A DNA stretch of 64,000 nucleotides from JBBQDZ01 sp038237515. GTDB lineage: Bacteria; Actinomycetota; Thermoleophilia; Gaiellales; Gaiellaceae. Location: positions 1 to 64,000 of the forward strand of contig JBBRYP010000013.1 of NCBI GenBank assembly GCA_038237515.1, read 5' to 3'. Under the pieces are notes generated by a model. That model made no database searches. It had not been told where the DNA came from and was given only the letters and a program-made list of their open reading frames with translations. The first letter of the stretch is position 1. Each line of letters begins with the position of its first letter. The position numbers were made by a program, and so were the translations under genes. This document shows, piece after piece, positions 1 through 11,195 of the stretch.

Positions 1-1
1 A

Positions 2-359
2 TGGAGGCGGCGGGAATCGAACCCGCGTCCGCGGACGCACCGGGATGAGCGTCTACAAGCTTAGGCTGCCCTTGAAGTTCGCCCGCCGGCCGGTGAGCAG
101 CCAACCCACCGTCGGACTAGCCATCCTGCGGTGTCGCGCCTCCGGCGATTGGCTCTCCTTCGGCGCCTAGCCCGTTTCTGACGCCGCTACCGGGCCACGG
201 GCCCAGCTCGGAGCGACGCGTCACCTAACTAGGTTAGGCGGCGAGTGCGAGTTCGTTATTCGCACTTGCTTTGTGTCCCGGTTGATTAACGAGGCCGACC
301 GGGGACCTCGGCTTGCAGCTCAGCCGGAGAACCGACCACGTCGAAACCAGGTCGCCCCC
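2..359 (-). ncRNA. ssrA: tmRNA (transfer-messenger RNA)
   Basis: Rescues ribosomes stalled on non-stop mRNA by acting first as alanyl-tRNA and then as mRNA for a degradation tag. On the minus strand the 5' end reads GGGGGCG followed by the tmRNA signature GGTTTCGACGTGG. The 3' end has a T-arm with the loop TTCGATT and then CGCCTCC, which pairs over 7 bp with the 5' end (one G-U). After the discriminator A the next base is T, so the CCA end does not appear to be encoded. A tag reading frame ending in LALAA and TAA lies in the middle. SmpB, its protein partner, is on the same strand 0.6 kb away. A TAGAAT hexamer about 18 nt upstream of the mature 5' end is a possible -10. Confidence 0.96.
234..263 (-). 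other. tmRNA proteolysis-tag reading frame
   Basis: In-frame codons inside the tmRNA encode ANNELALAA followed by TAA. If an upstream GCA is the resume codon, the tag is ASANNELALAA (starting at 269). I prefer the GCG resume codon because the base four nucleotides upstream is A, as in the E. coli resume context; this is inference. The ALAA end is the usual ClpXP recognition terminus. Confidence 0.8.
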
Positions 360-474
360 GTATGTCTTGTTGGCGGAATTCTAGCCGACCGCCCGAACAT
401 TTGTGCGATCCCGGCGCCGCGTCCCCCGACAGAAGGTCGATGATCGGTCATCCATACGACCGGAAGGAGATCAG

Positions 475-936
475 ATGAAGCGCTTCCCCGTAGCCCTGCT
501 CGCCGCTCTGGCAGCGGCCTCCACCGCCGGCGCCGCAGGCGAGCCGAGTGCGCTCGCCGACTCGCAGCTGGGCACGCTACACGTGACGAGCGGGATCCTG
601 CTCAGCGCGAAGAGCGTCGACCTGCGGGGTGTCTGGCTGAACGAGCGCGTCGCCTGCTCGACGACGCGCAAGCTTCGAGTGCGCGTCGAGGCCGATTTCA
701 TCCCCTCCGCCGGTGCACCCAAGCGCCGCGTGCGACAGGGCACGTTCACCGTCGGGAACTGCGCGGAAGGGGGACCGAACACGGGCTTCACCCTCAGCGC
801 GGGCGCCCTCGGCTTCGCCTGTCCGAACGGAACCTGGAAGCCGGGCCGGTACGTCTTCGTGACCGCCACGACTCAGATTAGAACCGGTCTGCGGGCGCTG
901 GCCGACCTCTCCTGGAACAAGTCGGGGGGCTGCTAA
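475..936 (+). CDS. Secreted hypothetical protein, four cysteines
   Basis: A 153-residue protein of unknown function. The start at 475 is chosen because AAGGAGA lies just upstream (463-469) and the N-terminus MKRFPVALLAALAAAS is a typical Sec signal peptide; an upstream in-frame start at 403 would bury it. The mature part has four cysteines (in VACSTT, GNCAEG, FACPNG and the C-terminal residue), so disulfides in an exported beta-rich domain are plausible. It is divergent from the tmRNA gene and ends 8 bp from the convergent smpB stop. No family recognised. Confidence 0.75.
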   Translation: MKRFPVALLAALAAASTAGAAGEPSALADSQLGTLHVTSGILLSAKSVDLRGVWLNERVACSTTRKLRVRVEADFIPSAGAPKRRVRQGTFTVGNCAEGGPNTGFTLSAGALGFACPNGTWKPGRYVFVTATTQIRTGLRALADLSWNKSGGC

Positions 937-943
937 CGCCGGC

Positions 944-1411
944 TCAATCGCGCCGGCCCTTGAGGGCGCGCTCGATCTGCCGGTCGGCGTCGCGGCGGGC
1001 GAGGTCGCGACGCTTGTCGCGGAGCTCCTTCCCCCGCGCGAGTGCGAGCTCTGCCTTCACGCGGCCGTCCTTGAAGTAGAGGCGGGTCGGGACGAGCGTC
1101 AGACCGCGCTCGCGCACCTTCCCGTAGAGCGAATCGATCTCGCCCTTGCGCAGTAGGAGCTTCCGCGGCCGGTCCGGGTCGTGGTTCGCGCGGTTCGCCT
1201 GCTCGTAGGTGGAGATGTGCGCGCCGACGAGCCAGGCCTCGCCGTCGCGGATCTCGCCGAACGCCTGCTGGAGTGAGGCGCGCCCGTCGCGAAGCGACTT
1301 GACCTCGGTGCCGGTGAGGACGACGCCCGCCTCGAGCCGCTCGAGGAGGTGGTAGTCGTACCGCGCCCGGCGGTTGTCCACGATCAGCTTCTCCCCGCGC
1401 TGCCTGGCCAT
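944..1411 (-). CDS. smpB: SsrA-binding protein SmpB
   Basis: 155 residues, the normal length. SmpB binds the tRNA-like domain of tmRNA and delivers it to stalled ribosomes. Recognisable segments include NRRARYDYHLLERLEAGVVL, TGTEVKSLRDGR and the basic C-terminal tail that enters the mRNA channel. It sits 9 bp downstream of the Suv3-like helicase gene on the same strand, and the tmRNA gene follows. A TAGACT hexamer six nucleotides before the ATG and the absence of a Shine-Dalgarno suggest its own leaderless promoter; this hexamer overlaps the helicase stop codon. Confidence 0.97.
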   Translation of the reverse strand: MARQRGEKLIVDNRRARYDYHLLERLEAGVVLTGTEVKSLRDGRASLQQAFGEIRDGEAWLVGAHISTYEQANRANHDPDRPRKLLLRKGEIDSLYGKVRERGLTLVPTRLYFKDGRVKAELALARGKELRDKRRDLARRDADRQIERALKGRRD

Positions 1412-1420
1412 CGACTCAGT

Positions 1421-3082
1421 CTAGGGACGGCGGCCGGCGCGCCAGCCGCGCGCCATGAAGCACCGGTCGCACAGCTGAGACCACGGCGCCGAGCTCGCGC
1501 CGCACATCCGGCAGCGGCCGATCCGTGGCTCGGCGACCTCTGCCCGCAGCTGCTGGATAACACGTTCGGCGGCGGCCTCCTCGAGCGCCGCTGCGCGCTC
1601 GAGCGTCACGCCGCCGGCGCCCGGGAACTGGAGCGCGAACCAGCGGAGGATGCTCGCCTCCCGGCCGGCGGCCTCCGCCTCCTCGAGCGACGCGCACGAC
1701 AAACGCTCGACGCCGAGGATCCAGTCCAGCGCGTGCCGTTGCGTTCCGTCGCCGGCGAGGGCGCACGCGAGTGAACCGAGGAGCTGAGCCTGATCCTCGT
1801 CAATCGGCGCGTTCACGAGCTTCCAGACCTCGTCGAGGCCCAGCCGCCGGCGGCGTTCGCGCAGCCCGTCCTGCACCGCATCGAGGCGCGCGAGGAGTGG
1901 CGCGATCGACTCGACGCTCAGCCAGCTGTCCGCGCCCCAGTACGCGAGGGCCGCGTGCCGCCACGCGGCCAGCGCGGGGCCAAGCTCGCGCGGCTGCGAC
2001 ACGTTCAGGTCGGCGAGCTGCGGCCTGAGCCTCCCGGTGTCGACGATTCGGTAGCCGAGGTGGCCGCCCGGGATCTCGACGCGCGGTGTCAGGGCGGCCC
2101 GTACGACCGCCGGGTCTGCCTTTGCCCACGGCACGCCGGTCAGCACACCGACGTGGCCGCGCTTGACGATGCCGTAGCGGCCGGCCCGGCCCGCGATCTG
2201 CGCGATCTCCCAGGCCTCCAGCGTCCGGCGAGCGCGGCCGTCGAACTTCGCCGTCTCCGCGAACAGGAGCGTCTCGCAGGGCAGGTTGACGCCGTGGCCG
2301 AGGACGTCGGTCGCCGCGCACACCGTCGCGGCACCCGCGACGAACCGGTCGATCTCCTCGCGTCTCGAGGCCAGCGGCATCGCGCCGTAGAGCACAGCCA
2401 CGCGATCGGGCTGGCGGCGGTTGATCTCGCCGGCGAGGGCGAGGACAGCCTTCCGGCTGAAGGCAACGACGACGGTGCCGGCGCCGAGGCCCTCGAGCGA
2501 GCGACGCCCGATCCAGTCGAGCGGCGCCTTCCGCTCGAAGAACTTGAGCTGCGCGTGCGGGAAGGCATGCTCCACGAGCGGCAGCGCCTCGACCGCCCCG
2601 AGCAGGAGGACGTGGCGGTACTCCGCGCCCAGGAGGAGTCGAGTCCAGGCGGACCCGCGCTCCTCGTCGTCCGCCCACTGGACCTCGTCGAGGACGAGCA
2701 CCTCACCGTGCAAGGGAGCCATCTCGGCGGTGCAGCAGATGATCGGCGCCTGCTCGTTCACGCGCTCCTCGCCCGTCACGAGCCCGACGCGCTCCTCGCC
2801 GAGCGAGGCGGCGAGCCGCCGGTGCGCCTCCTGCGCCAGCATGCGCAGCGGTGCTGCATAGACGCCTCTCCCCCGGTCGGCCAGGAAGACGAGCGCGTCG
2901 TGGGTCTTCCCGGAGTTCGTCGGGCCGAGGTGAGCCACGACCGACTCGGGCTCGACGCGACGAGCCGGCAGGCGCACCGCGAGATCGGAGGACCTCTTAC
3001 GCGGTTCGGGCGGCCGGCGATGCGGCTCCGCCCGCCGTGACCGGCGGTTGCTCTTGGGGGTTCTGCGCTGACGCGAGGCCAT
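1421..3082 (-). CDS. Suv3-type superfamily 2 RNA helicase with C-terminal zinc ribbon
   Basis: A 553-residue helicase. After a basic tail (about 1-45) come Walker A GPTNSGKT (53-60), the LVTGEER segment, a DEVQ motif II (132-135) followed by the RGSAWTRLLLG pattern, motif V around ATDVLGHGVNLP, and QIAGRAGR motif VI (295-302). These are hallmarks of the Suv3 family, which unwinds RNA and in mitochondria partners an exoribonuclease. The C-terminus has a CxxC-x10-CxxC zinc ribbon (C524, C527, C538, C541), an addition I cannot tie to a known Suv3 domain. The neighbour smpB lies 9 bp downstream, which suggests a role in RNA surveillance. A TACCGT hexamer lies seven nucleotides before the ATG. The substrate is inferred. 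Confidence 0.85.
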   Translation of the reverse strand: MASRQRRTPKSNRRSRRAEPHRRPPEPRKRSSDLAVRLPARRVEPESVVAHLGPTNSGKTHDALVFLADRGRGVYAAPLRMLAQEAHRRLAASLGEERVGLVTGEERVNEQAPIICCTAEMAPLHGEVLVLDEVQWADDEERGSAWTRLLLGAEYRHVLLLGAVEALPLVEHAFPHAQLKFFERKAPLDWIGRRSLEGLGAGTVVVAFSRKAVLALAGEINRRQPDRVAVLYGAMPLASRREEIDRFVAGAATVCAATDVLGHGVNLPCETLLFAETAKFDGRARRTLEAWEIAQIAGRAGRYGIVKRGHVGVLTGVPWAKADPAVVRAALTPRVEIPGGHLGYRIVDTGRLRPQLADLNVSQPRELGPALAAWRHAALAYWGADSWLSVESIAPLLARLDAVQDGLRERRRRLGLDEVWKLVNAPIDEDQAQLLGSLACALAGDGTQRHALDWILGVERLSCASLEEAEAAGREASILRWFALQFPGAGGVTLERAAALEEAAAERVIQQLRAEVAEPRIGRCRMCGASSAPWSQLCDRCFMARGWRAGRRP

Positions 3083-3163
3083 GGGGCCTACGGTAGCCGT
3101 GCCAGGCGCCGAGACATCGGCCGCGGCCGGAGCCCGACCGCCCGGGCGCGTCTGAGCTGGCCC

Positions 3164-4066
3164 CTAGACCCGGAGGAAGCGGCGCATGGTCATTCCGGAG
3201 CCGAGCGCACCCAGCAGCAGCCCGACACCGAGGATGATCAACGCGTTCAGCTCGAACGCCAGCGCTCTCGCGGCCGAGTGGTCGTCGATATGCCCGAGGA
3301 TCGCGGGCAGTGCGATCGTCTTTCCGAGCACCAGCAGGACGACGGCGAGAAGCGAGCCCGCCAGACCGCAGAGAAGCCCCTCGATCATGAACGGGCCGCG
3401 CACGAACCAGTTCGTCGCCCCGACGAGCTTCATCACCTCGATCTCGCGCCGCCGGGCGAAAATCGAGAGCCGGATCGTGTTCGCGATCAGGAGCGTCGAC
3501 GCGAGGAGCAGCAGGACGACGCCGATCAGGAAGACGGACTCGACCACCTTCCCGACGCGGAGGATCCGCTTGGCGGTGTCGCCGCCGTCCTTGACCGACT
3601 CGATGCCTCCGAGCTTCGGCACCAGGAGGCGGTCGCGGATCGCCCTCGCCAACTCGCCCTTCACCGGCTTGACGTCGTAGGCGTTCGGGAACGGGTTGTA
3701 CGAGAGGCCGGAAGTGAGCTTCGGGTTCTTGCGCCGCATGATCCGCAGCGCCTCCTCTTTTGAGACGAAGCGGTAGCTCTTGACAAGGCCCTCCTGCTGC
3801 AAGCCCGCGAGCTTCACGCGCACGCGGTCGATCTGCTTGGGCGTCGCCTCCCGGGAGCACGTCTGCGTGGCCCCTGCGCAGAAATACACCTTCACGGGGA
3901 TCTCGCCCTTGACGTGGTTCGACCAGGACAACACCCACGTCCCGAGCCCGATCGAGAGGCCGAGCAGGAACATCCCGATCAGGACCGTCATCGTGGCGGC
4001 GAACGTCGTCGAGGCGCTCGCGCGGATCGAGCGGACAGCCTCGGCTCCGACCACTCTCAGCTTCAT
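3164..4066 (-). CDS. ftsX: Cell division protein FtsX
   Basis: 300 residues, the permease-like half of the FtsEX complex, which activates peptidoglycan hydrolases at the septum. Predicted topology: cytoplasmic N-terminus, a membrane helix around 23-45, a large extracellular domain containing a Cys pair (C63 and C70), then three membrane helices (about 175-200, 225-250, 270-292) ending in MRRFLRV. The RRREIEVMKLVGA segment is the usual cytoplasmic coupling loop. The ATG overlaps the ftsE stop as ATGA, so the two are translationally coupled. Downstream is the helicase gene after about 80 bp. Confidence 0.96.
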   Translation of the reverse strand: MKLRVVGAEAVRSIRASASTTFAATMTVLIGMFLLGLSIGLGTWVLSWSNHVKGEIPVKVYFCAGATQTCSREATPKQIDRVRVKLAGLQQEGLVKSYRFVSKEEALRIMRRKNPKLTSGLSYNPFPNAYDVKPVKGELARAIRDRLLVPKLGGIESVKDGGDTAKRILRVGKVVESVFLIGVVLLLLASTLLIANTIRLSIFARRREIEVMKLVGATNWFVRGPFMIEGLLCGLAGSLLAVVLLVLGKTIALPAILGHIDDHSAARALAFELNALIILGVGLLLGALGSGMTMRRFLRV

Positions 4067-4746
4067 TCGGTCGTGTACCCCCCGCGGCGCTCGTCGCGCG
4101 CCAGCCGCCCGTCCTCGAGCGCGATCACGCGCTTGCGCATCTTGTCGACCATCTCGCGGTCATGGGTGACCATCAGGATCGTCGTCCCGCCACGGTTGAT
4201 CCGGTAGAGGAGCTGCATGATCCCGACCGAGGTGTCCGGGTCGAGGTTCCCGGTCGGCTCGTCGCAGACGAGAAGGGGCGGATGGTTGACGACCGCACGC
4301 GCGATCGAGACGCGCTGCTGCTCCCCCCCCGAGAGCTCGTCGGGCAGAGACGTGCCCTTGTGCGAGAGCCCGACGAGGCCGAGCACCTCGGGCACCTTCT
4401 TGCGGATCGCATCCGCCGTCTCGCCCTGCACCTTGAGCGCGTAAGCGACGTTCTCCGCCGCCGTCCGGTTCGCAAGCAGCTTGAAGTCCTGGAAGACACA
4501 GCCGACGTTGCGGCGCAGCATCGGCACGCGGGAGCGCTTGAGCCGCCCCAGATCTCGGCCGCCGACGACCACGCGCCCGCTCGTCGGCTCGATCTCCTTC
4601 AGGAGCAGGCGGATGACCGTGGACTTCCCCGAGCCGGAGGCTCCGACGACGAAGACGAACTCCCCCTTCTCGATCATGAACGAGACGTCTTTCAGCGCGA
4701 CGACGTCGTGGGCGTACGCCTTTGCGACGCCGTCGAAGACGATCAT
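4063..4746 (-). CDS. ftsE: Cell division ATP-binding protein FtsE
   Basis: ABC ATPase partner of FtsX. Walker A GASGSGKST at about 35-43, signature LSGGEQQRVSIARA, Walker B LLVCDEPTGNLD and the switch MVTHD are all present. I start it at the ATG at 4746 (MIVFDGVAKAY), giving 227 residues, the family length. An upstream in-frame TTG at 4875 would add 43 low-complexity residues absent from the family. Coupled to ftsX by a 4-nt ATGA overlap. prfB lies about 170 bp upstream on the same strand, a common actinobacterial arrangement. Confidence 0.95.
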   Translation of the reverse strand: MIVFDGVAKAYAHDVVALKDVSFMIEKGEFVFVVGASGSGKSTVIRLLLKEIEPTSGRVVVGGRDLGRLKRSRVPMLRRNVGCVFQDFKLLANRTAAENVAYALKVQGETADAIRKKVPEVLGLVGLSHKGTSLPDELSGGEQQRVSIARAVVNHPPLLVCDEPTGNLDPDTSVGIMQLLYRINRGGTTILMVTHDREMVDKMRKRVIALEDGRLARDERRGGYTTE

Positions 4747-4919
4747 CGCCGTCGAGCTCGCACCGGGCGGCGGCGGGGTCGCTTGCTCGCGATCGATGAC
4801 CGCGGTTCGAGTATCTGTCAGAGCGGAGTCCTGCACCGGGGTAAAGGTGGCAGCCGAATCGGCCGGGCCGGTCAACGGATTCGGCTCAAGTCTAGCTCAC
4901 ACCGCGGCCGTCGCGGCCG

Positions 4920-6021
4920 CTAGAGCGTCCGGCCGGCCGCCTTGGCCAGGAGGTATTCGTGGATGAAACCGTCGAGGTCGCCGTCGAGGACGCCCTGCGC
5001 GTTCCCGACTTCGAGGTCGGTGCGGTGGTCCTTGACCAGCTGGTAGGGATGGAGAACGTAACTGCGGATCGCCGCGCCGCCGAAGCCTGTATGGACATCG
5101 CCCCTCTCTTTCGCCAGCTCCGCATCCCGCTCCTCCTCGGCGCGCTCGGCGAGGCGTGACTTGAGCACCTTCATCGCCGTCTGCTTGTTCGCCGACTGCG
5201 ACCGCTCGTTCTGACACTGGACGACGATGCCGCTCGGGAGATGCGTGATCCGCACCGCCGAATCGGTCTTGTTCACGTGCTGGCCGCCCGCCCCCTGCGC
5301 GCGATACGTGTCGATCCGCAGCTCGCTCTCCTCGATCGGCACCTGGCTCTCGTCCGGGAGCAAGGGGCTCGGGATCACCTGGGCGAACGAGGTGTGCCGC
5401 CGGTGGGCCTGGTCGAACGGCGATTGACGGACGAGACGATGCTTGCCGCGCTCGGCCTTGAGGATCCCGTAGGCGTTCTCGCCCCTGATCGTCAGGGTCG
5501 CGGACTTCAGGCCGGCCTCCTCCCCAGGGCTCGCCTCGAGCAGCTCGGCGCCGAAGCCGCGGTCGTCGGCCCAGCGCAGGTACATGCGCAGGAGCATCTC
5601 GGTGAAGTCCTCGGCGTCGGTGCCGCCCGCGTCACGTTGCAGGGTGACGACGGCGTCGCCGGCGTCGTAGTCGCCCGTGAATAACGCATCCTCCTGAAGC
5701 CGCTCGAGCTCCCGGCGAAGCGGGACGATCGACGCCTCGATCTCGTCGGCCATAGCCGGATCCATTGAGAGCAGCTCGGACGCGTCCTCGAATTCCGCGC
5801 GGAGGCGCTCGTAGCGTTCCACCCGCCGGGCGAGTCGGGACTGCTCGGCCGAGATCGAGGCGGCCTGCTGCTGGTCGTCCCAGAAGCCGGGCTCGCCCAT
5901 CGCTCGCTCGAGGTCCTGGAGCCGCTTCGTCAGCGCAGCGGGGTCAAAGGTAATCACGGACCCAGGCGAGCTGGGTCCCGATCTCCTCGAGCTGACCTTC
6001 CAGCGATGCGGGGTCGGCCAT
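4920..6021 (-). CDS. prfB: Peptide chain release factor 2, programmed +1 frameshift
   Basis: RF2 terminates translation at UGA and UAA. The gene is in two frames. A 25-codon first segment starts at the ATG at 6021 and ends RDYL at CTT-TGA-C. The remainder, entered after skipping one T at 5946, runs from DPAALTKRL to the stop at 4920. The joined product is 366 residues, matching normal RF2. The SPF anticodon-like tripeptide (RQSPFDQ) and the GGQ hydrolysis motif (GAGGQHVNKTDS) are present. In-frame UGA makes synthesis autoregulatory. The start has TACCAT eight nucleotides upstream and no Shine-Dalgarno. Automated callers that ignore the shift would start at a GTG at 5957. Confidence 0.95.
5943..5949 (-). 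other. RF2 programmed frameshift site CTTTGAC
   Basis: The minus strand reads TAC CTT TGA C, the canonical slippery CUU followed by a poorly terminating UGA C. Shifting +1 gives CTT then GAC and joins the two prfB segments. The AGGGGG-like element normally three nucleotides upstream of CTT in E. coli is not seen; the bases there are CGTGATTAC. Confidence 0.93.
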
Positions 6022-6127
6022 GACGTGGGATGGTACCCGGGCTGGAGCGGTGACCGGGATCGCTACCGAGCTCGGACGCTGCTTCGTCTTCCGCCGCGGC
6101 GCCATCCGCTCCAGAGAACCTCGAGCC

Positions 6128-7738
6128 TCAGGGAGTGCAACGAGGCGAGGCGCTGCCGGCGAGCGTCTCGAGAGCGCGTTCGGCGCCGACCTTGAAGGAG
6201 ATGCCGACGACACCCGCGCGTGGGAGGGTGACGGCGAGCATCCCGTCCCGTCCGCGCGACACGCAGCCGCGAGTCGCCAGCCAGTAGGGCGAGTAGCGGA
6301 CCGCGACGCGGTAGCGTCCGGGCGCCCCGACACGCAGCAGCATGCGCGTAGCCTCCAGGCGGAGGATCCGGGCAGCGGCCGGGCCCGTGGCGACTGGCCT
6401 CGCCGCCGGTACCTGGAAGATCGTGAGGTTCGCGGTTCGCAGGGCGACGGTCAGACCCGAGCGCCCGCGCTCGAGGAGAGCCTGCTCGGCCTGGGCGCTG
6501 TAGTCGGAGGGAGCACGGGCGAGGACGACGTAGCGGACGCCGAGGCGGCGAAGCCAGCCGCGGTAGGCGCGGGCGCCGAAGTCGTCGTAGAGGATCGCAT
6601 TCTCCGGAAAGTCGTCCTGTCGGTACCAGCCGCGCACGAGTGGCACACCGGCGTCGGCGAGGTAGACGGCGGGCCAGTGACCAGCCGTGTCCACCGCCTC
6701 GACGCGATATGACGGGCCTAGGTGTCCGCGTAGGAACGTGATCGCAGGCCGCCAGAACTCCGGCCTGGAGGCGGGATCCTCGCCCGCACGTTCGGCGTTC
6801 GCCACGAGGGAGCCGTTCCAGACGAAGGCGACCGCAAGTAGAGGCACCGCGAGTCGCAGCGAGCGCCGGCCGCGGAGGCTCACCGCGAGGAGCGCGATCG
6901 GGACCGCCGCGTAACGCAGCCGAGCGATGTTCCCGCCGAGCTCCGAGGGGACGACGTACGAACCGATGCAAGCCAGTCCGTAGGCGACGAAGATGCCCGC
7001 CAAAGGGCGCGCCCGCTCGACGCGCCAGGTGATCGCCAGCCCGAGCAGACAGAAGCCGACTGCCATCACGAGGTTGAAGAGGTCGAACGGGTAGCGGCCG
7101 CCGCCGGGGAAGAGCCTGAACAGCAACACCTCGGCGGCCGCCGCGGCGACGACGACGACCGCAGGAGCACCGAAATGCAGATCATGCCGCCGCCGCGCGA
7201 TCGCCAGTCCCGCGAGGAGGACGACCAGGAAGACAAACGCGAGCGGGCTGGCCGCCGCGCTCGCAACAGCGAGGAGCGAGAAGAGGAGGCGGCGCCTGCG
7301 CTGGAGCGCGCTCACCGCGCAGAGCGCGAGAGCAAGGCCGAGCGCGAAGGGGAAGCTCGCCGTGAGGATGATGCCGGGCCAGACGGCGGCGAAGCCACGG
7401 CTCGAGAGCCGTGCGGAAGCCCCCCACTGCGAGACGACCACGAGCGCGAATGCGAAGGCGGCCACTGCTATCGAGGCGACCGCCAGCGCGTTGATCCCGA
7501 GAACCGCCGCCAACGGGTAGTAGAGGACGCTGTAGGTGACGAACGAGTAACGCCCCGCATACCAGAAGTTGTTCCAGAGCGCGAAGCCGTGGTGGAGGAA
7601 GAAGGCGCGCTGGTAGACATGCGCCGCCAGGTCGGTGCCCGGCGGGGCGAGCCACAGCAGCAGCACCGAGACGAGCGTGGCAACGACAACCGCCAGCGCC
7701 GCCTCGCGCGAAGCACTCCAGGCTCTTCCCTCCTGCAC
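6128..7738 (-). CDS. Polytopic membrane protein with C-terminal soluble domain
   Basis: About 536 residues. A first helix (about 11-28) is followed by WLAPPGTDLAAHVYQ, then roughly ten more hydrophobic helices, and an approximately 200-residue C-terminal extracytoplasmic-looking domain (around RPEFWRPAITFLRGH onward). This is the general architecture of GT-C-like integral membrane glycosyltransferases, with an early acidic residue after helix 1 (GTDLAAH), but I recognise no specific family and the substrate is unknown. The GTG at 7738 is chosen because a TACGCT hexamer sits eight nucleotides upstream, the same spacing as other starts here; no Shine-Dalgarno precedes it. It lies between secA and prfB on the same strand. 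Confidence 0.7.
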   Translation of the reverse strand: MQEGRAWSASREAALAVVVATLVSVLLLWLAPPGTDLAAHVYQRAFFLHHGFALWNNFWYAGRYSFVTYSVLYYPLAAVLGINALAVASIAVAAFAFALVVVSQWGASARLSSRGFAAVWPGIILTASFPFALGLALALCAVSALQRRRRLLFSLLAVASAAASPLAFVFLVVLLAGLAIARRRHDLHFGAPAVVVVAAAAAEVLLFRLFPGGGRYPFDLFNLVMAVGFCLLGLAITWRVERARPLAGIFVAYGLACIGSYVVPSELGGNIARLRYAAVPIALLAVSLRGRRSLRLAVPLLAVAFVWNGSLVANAERAGEDPASRPEFWRPAITFLRGHLGPSYRVEAVDTAGHWPAVYLADAGVPLVRGWYRQDDFPENAILYDDFGARAYRGWLRRLGVRYVVLARAPSDYSAQAEQALLERGRSGLTVALRTANLTIFQVPAARPVATGPAAARILRLEATRMLLRVGAPGRYRVAVRYSPYWLATRGCVSRGRDGMLAVTLPRAGVVGISFKVGAERALETLAGSASPRCTP

Positions 7739-7887
7739 CCGAGGGCAGCGTATCGCCCCGGCGGGCGAGCGCCATCTCGCTGCGGCTTGTCCTCTCGGAG
7801 TGGACGCTTCAGCAGCGGAGCGACCCACGGCCGCCCCTAGCGCACCCCGTCTCTCACCGCCCGGGCGGACTCGGCGCGCTTTTCGCC

Positions 7888-10581
<2,694 letters not shown>

Positions 10582-10598
10582 GCTCCTAGAGTAGCCGC

Positions 10599-11153
10599 TT
10601 AGAGCGGGCTCACCTCGACCTCCCAGAGGCCGGCGTCCAGCCGTTCCGCCCGAACGACGTAGCTCTCCCGATCACCGGCGAGCCACTGCAGCGCCGGGAT
10701 GCTTCCGAACGTCGGCTCGCCGTCGATGCGCAGCTCGCGGCGACCCTCGTGCACGGTCAGCTCGAGCGCCTCGCCGTGGACTGAGGGCGGCAGCTCGGCT
10801 ACCCGGATGGCACGCCCCGCCACCGCCCACCGCTCCCCGCGCCGGACCGCCTCGGCGCGGTACGGCGGCTGGAGGGAGCGCTCGAGGGCAGCCGCGAGCG
10901 GCGCGAGCGCGTCCTCCTCGAGCTCCTCTCCGGCTATGAGCGTCCCGTCGGGGAGCGCGGCGAACGCGACGCTCTGGCCCGGAAGGGCGGGAGCTTCCGC
11001 CGTCTGGACGGCATCCCATTCGCGCGGCCTCGGAACGCCGTGAATACCCGTCTCACCCCATCGCGGCATGGTGTCGTGTGGGGCTGGCGACAGGCCCAGA
11101 CTCCCCTCGCGCGCCAGTCGCTCGTGCAGCGGCTCCCGCCGCCGGAAGGCCAT
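10599..11153 (-). CDS. Hypothetical protein
   Basis: 184 residues with no signal peptide, membrane helix or family that I recognise. It is rich in Glu and Arg, with a C-terminal half containing ALQWLAGDRESYVVRAERLD and the end LWEVEVSPL, suggesting a small alpha/beta domain. It sits between hpf and secA on the same strand, 17 bp upstream of the secA start, so co-transcription with secA is possible. Coding support comes from strong third-position GC bias and conserved operon placement, not from homology. Confidence 0.6.
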   Translation of the reverse strand: MAFRRREPLHERLAREGSLGLSPAPHDTMPRWGETGIHGVPRPREWDAVQTAEAPALPGQSVAFAALPDGTLIAGEELEEDALAPLAAALERSLQPPYRAEAVRRGERWAVAGRAIRVAELPPSVHGEALELTVHEGRRELRIDGEPTFGSIPALQWLAGDRESYVVRAERLDAGLWEVEVSPL

Positions 11154-11195
11154 CGGCTAGTGCGCTGCCGTATTCGCCGGATGGCGCACCGAGCC

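Noticed and set aside
4747..4875. Upstream TTG start for FtsE.
   Set aside because: It adds 43 residues not seen in the family; the ATG at 4746 gives the standard length.
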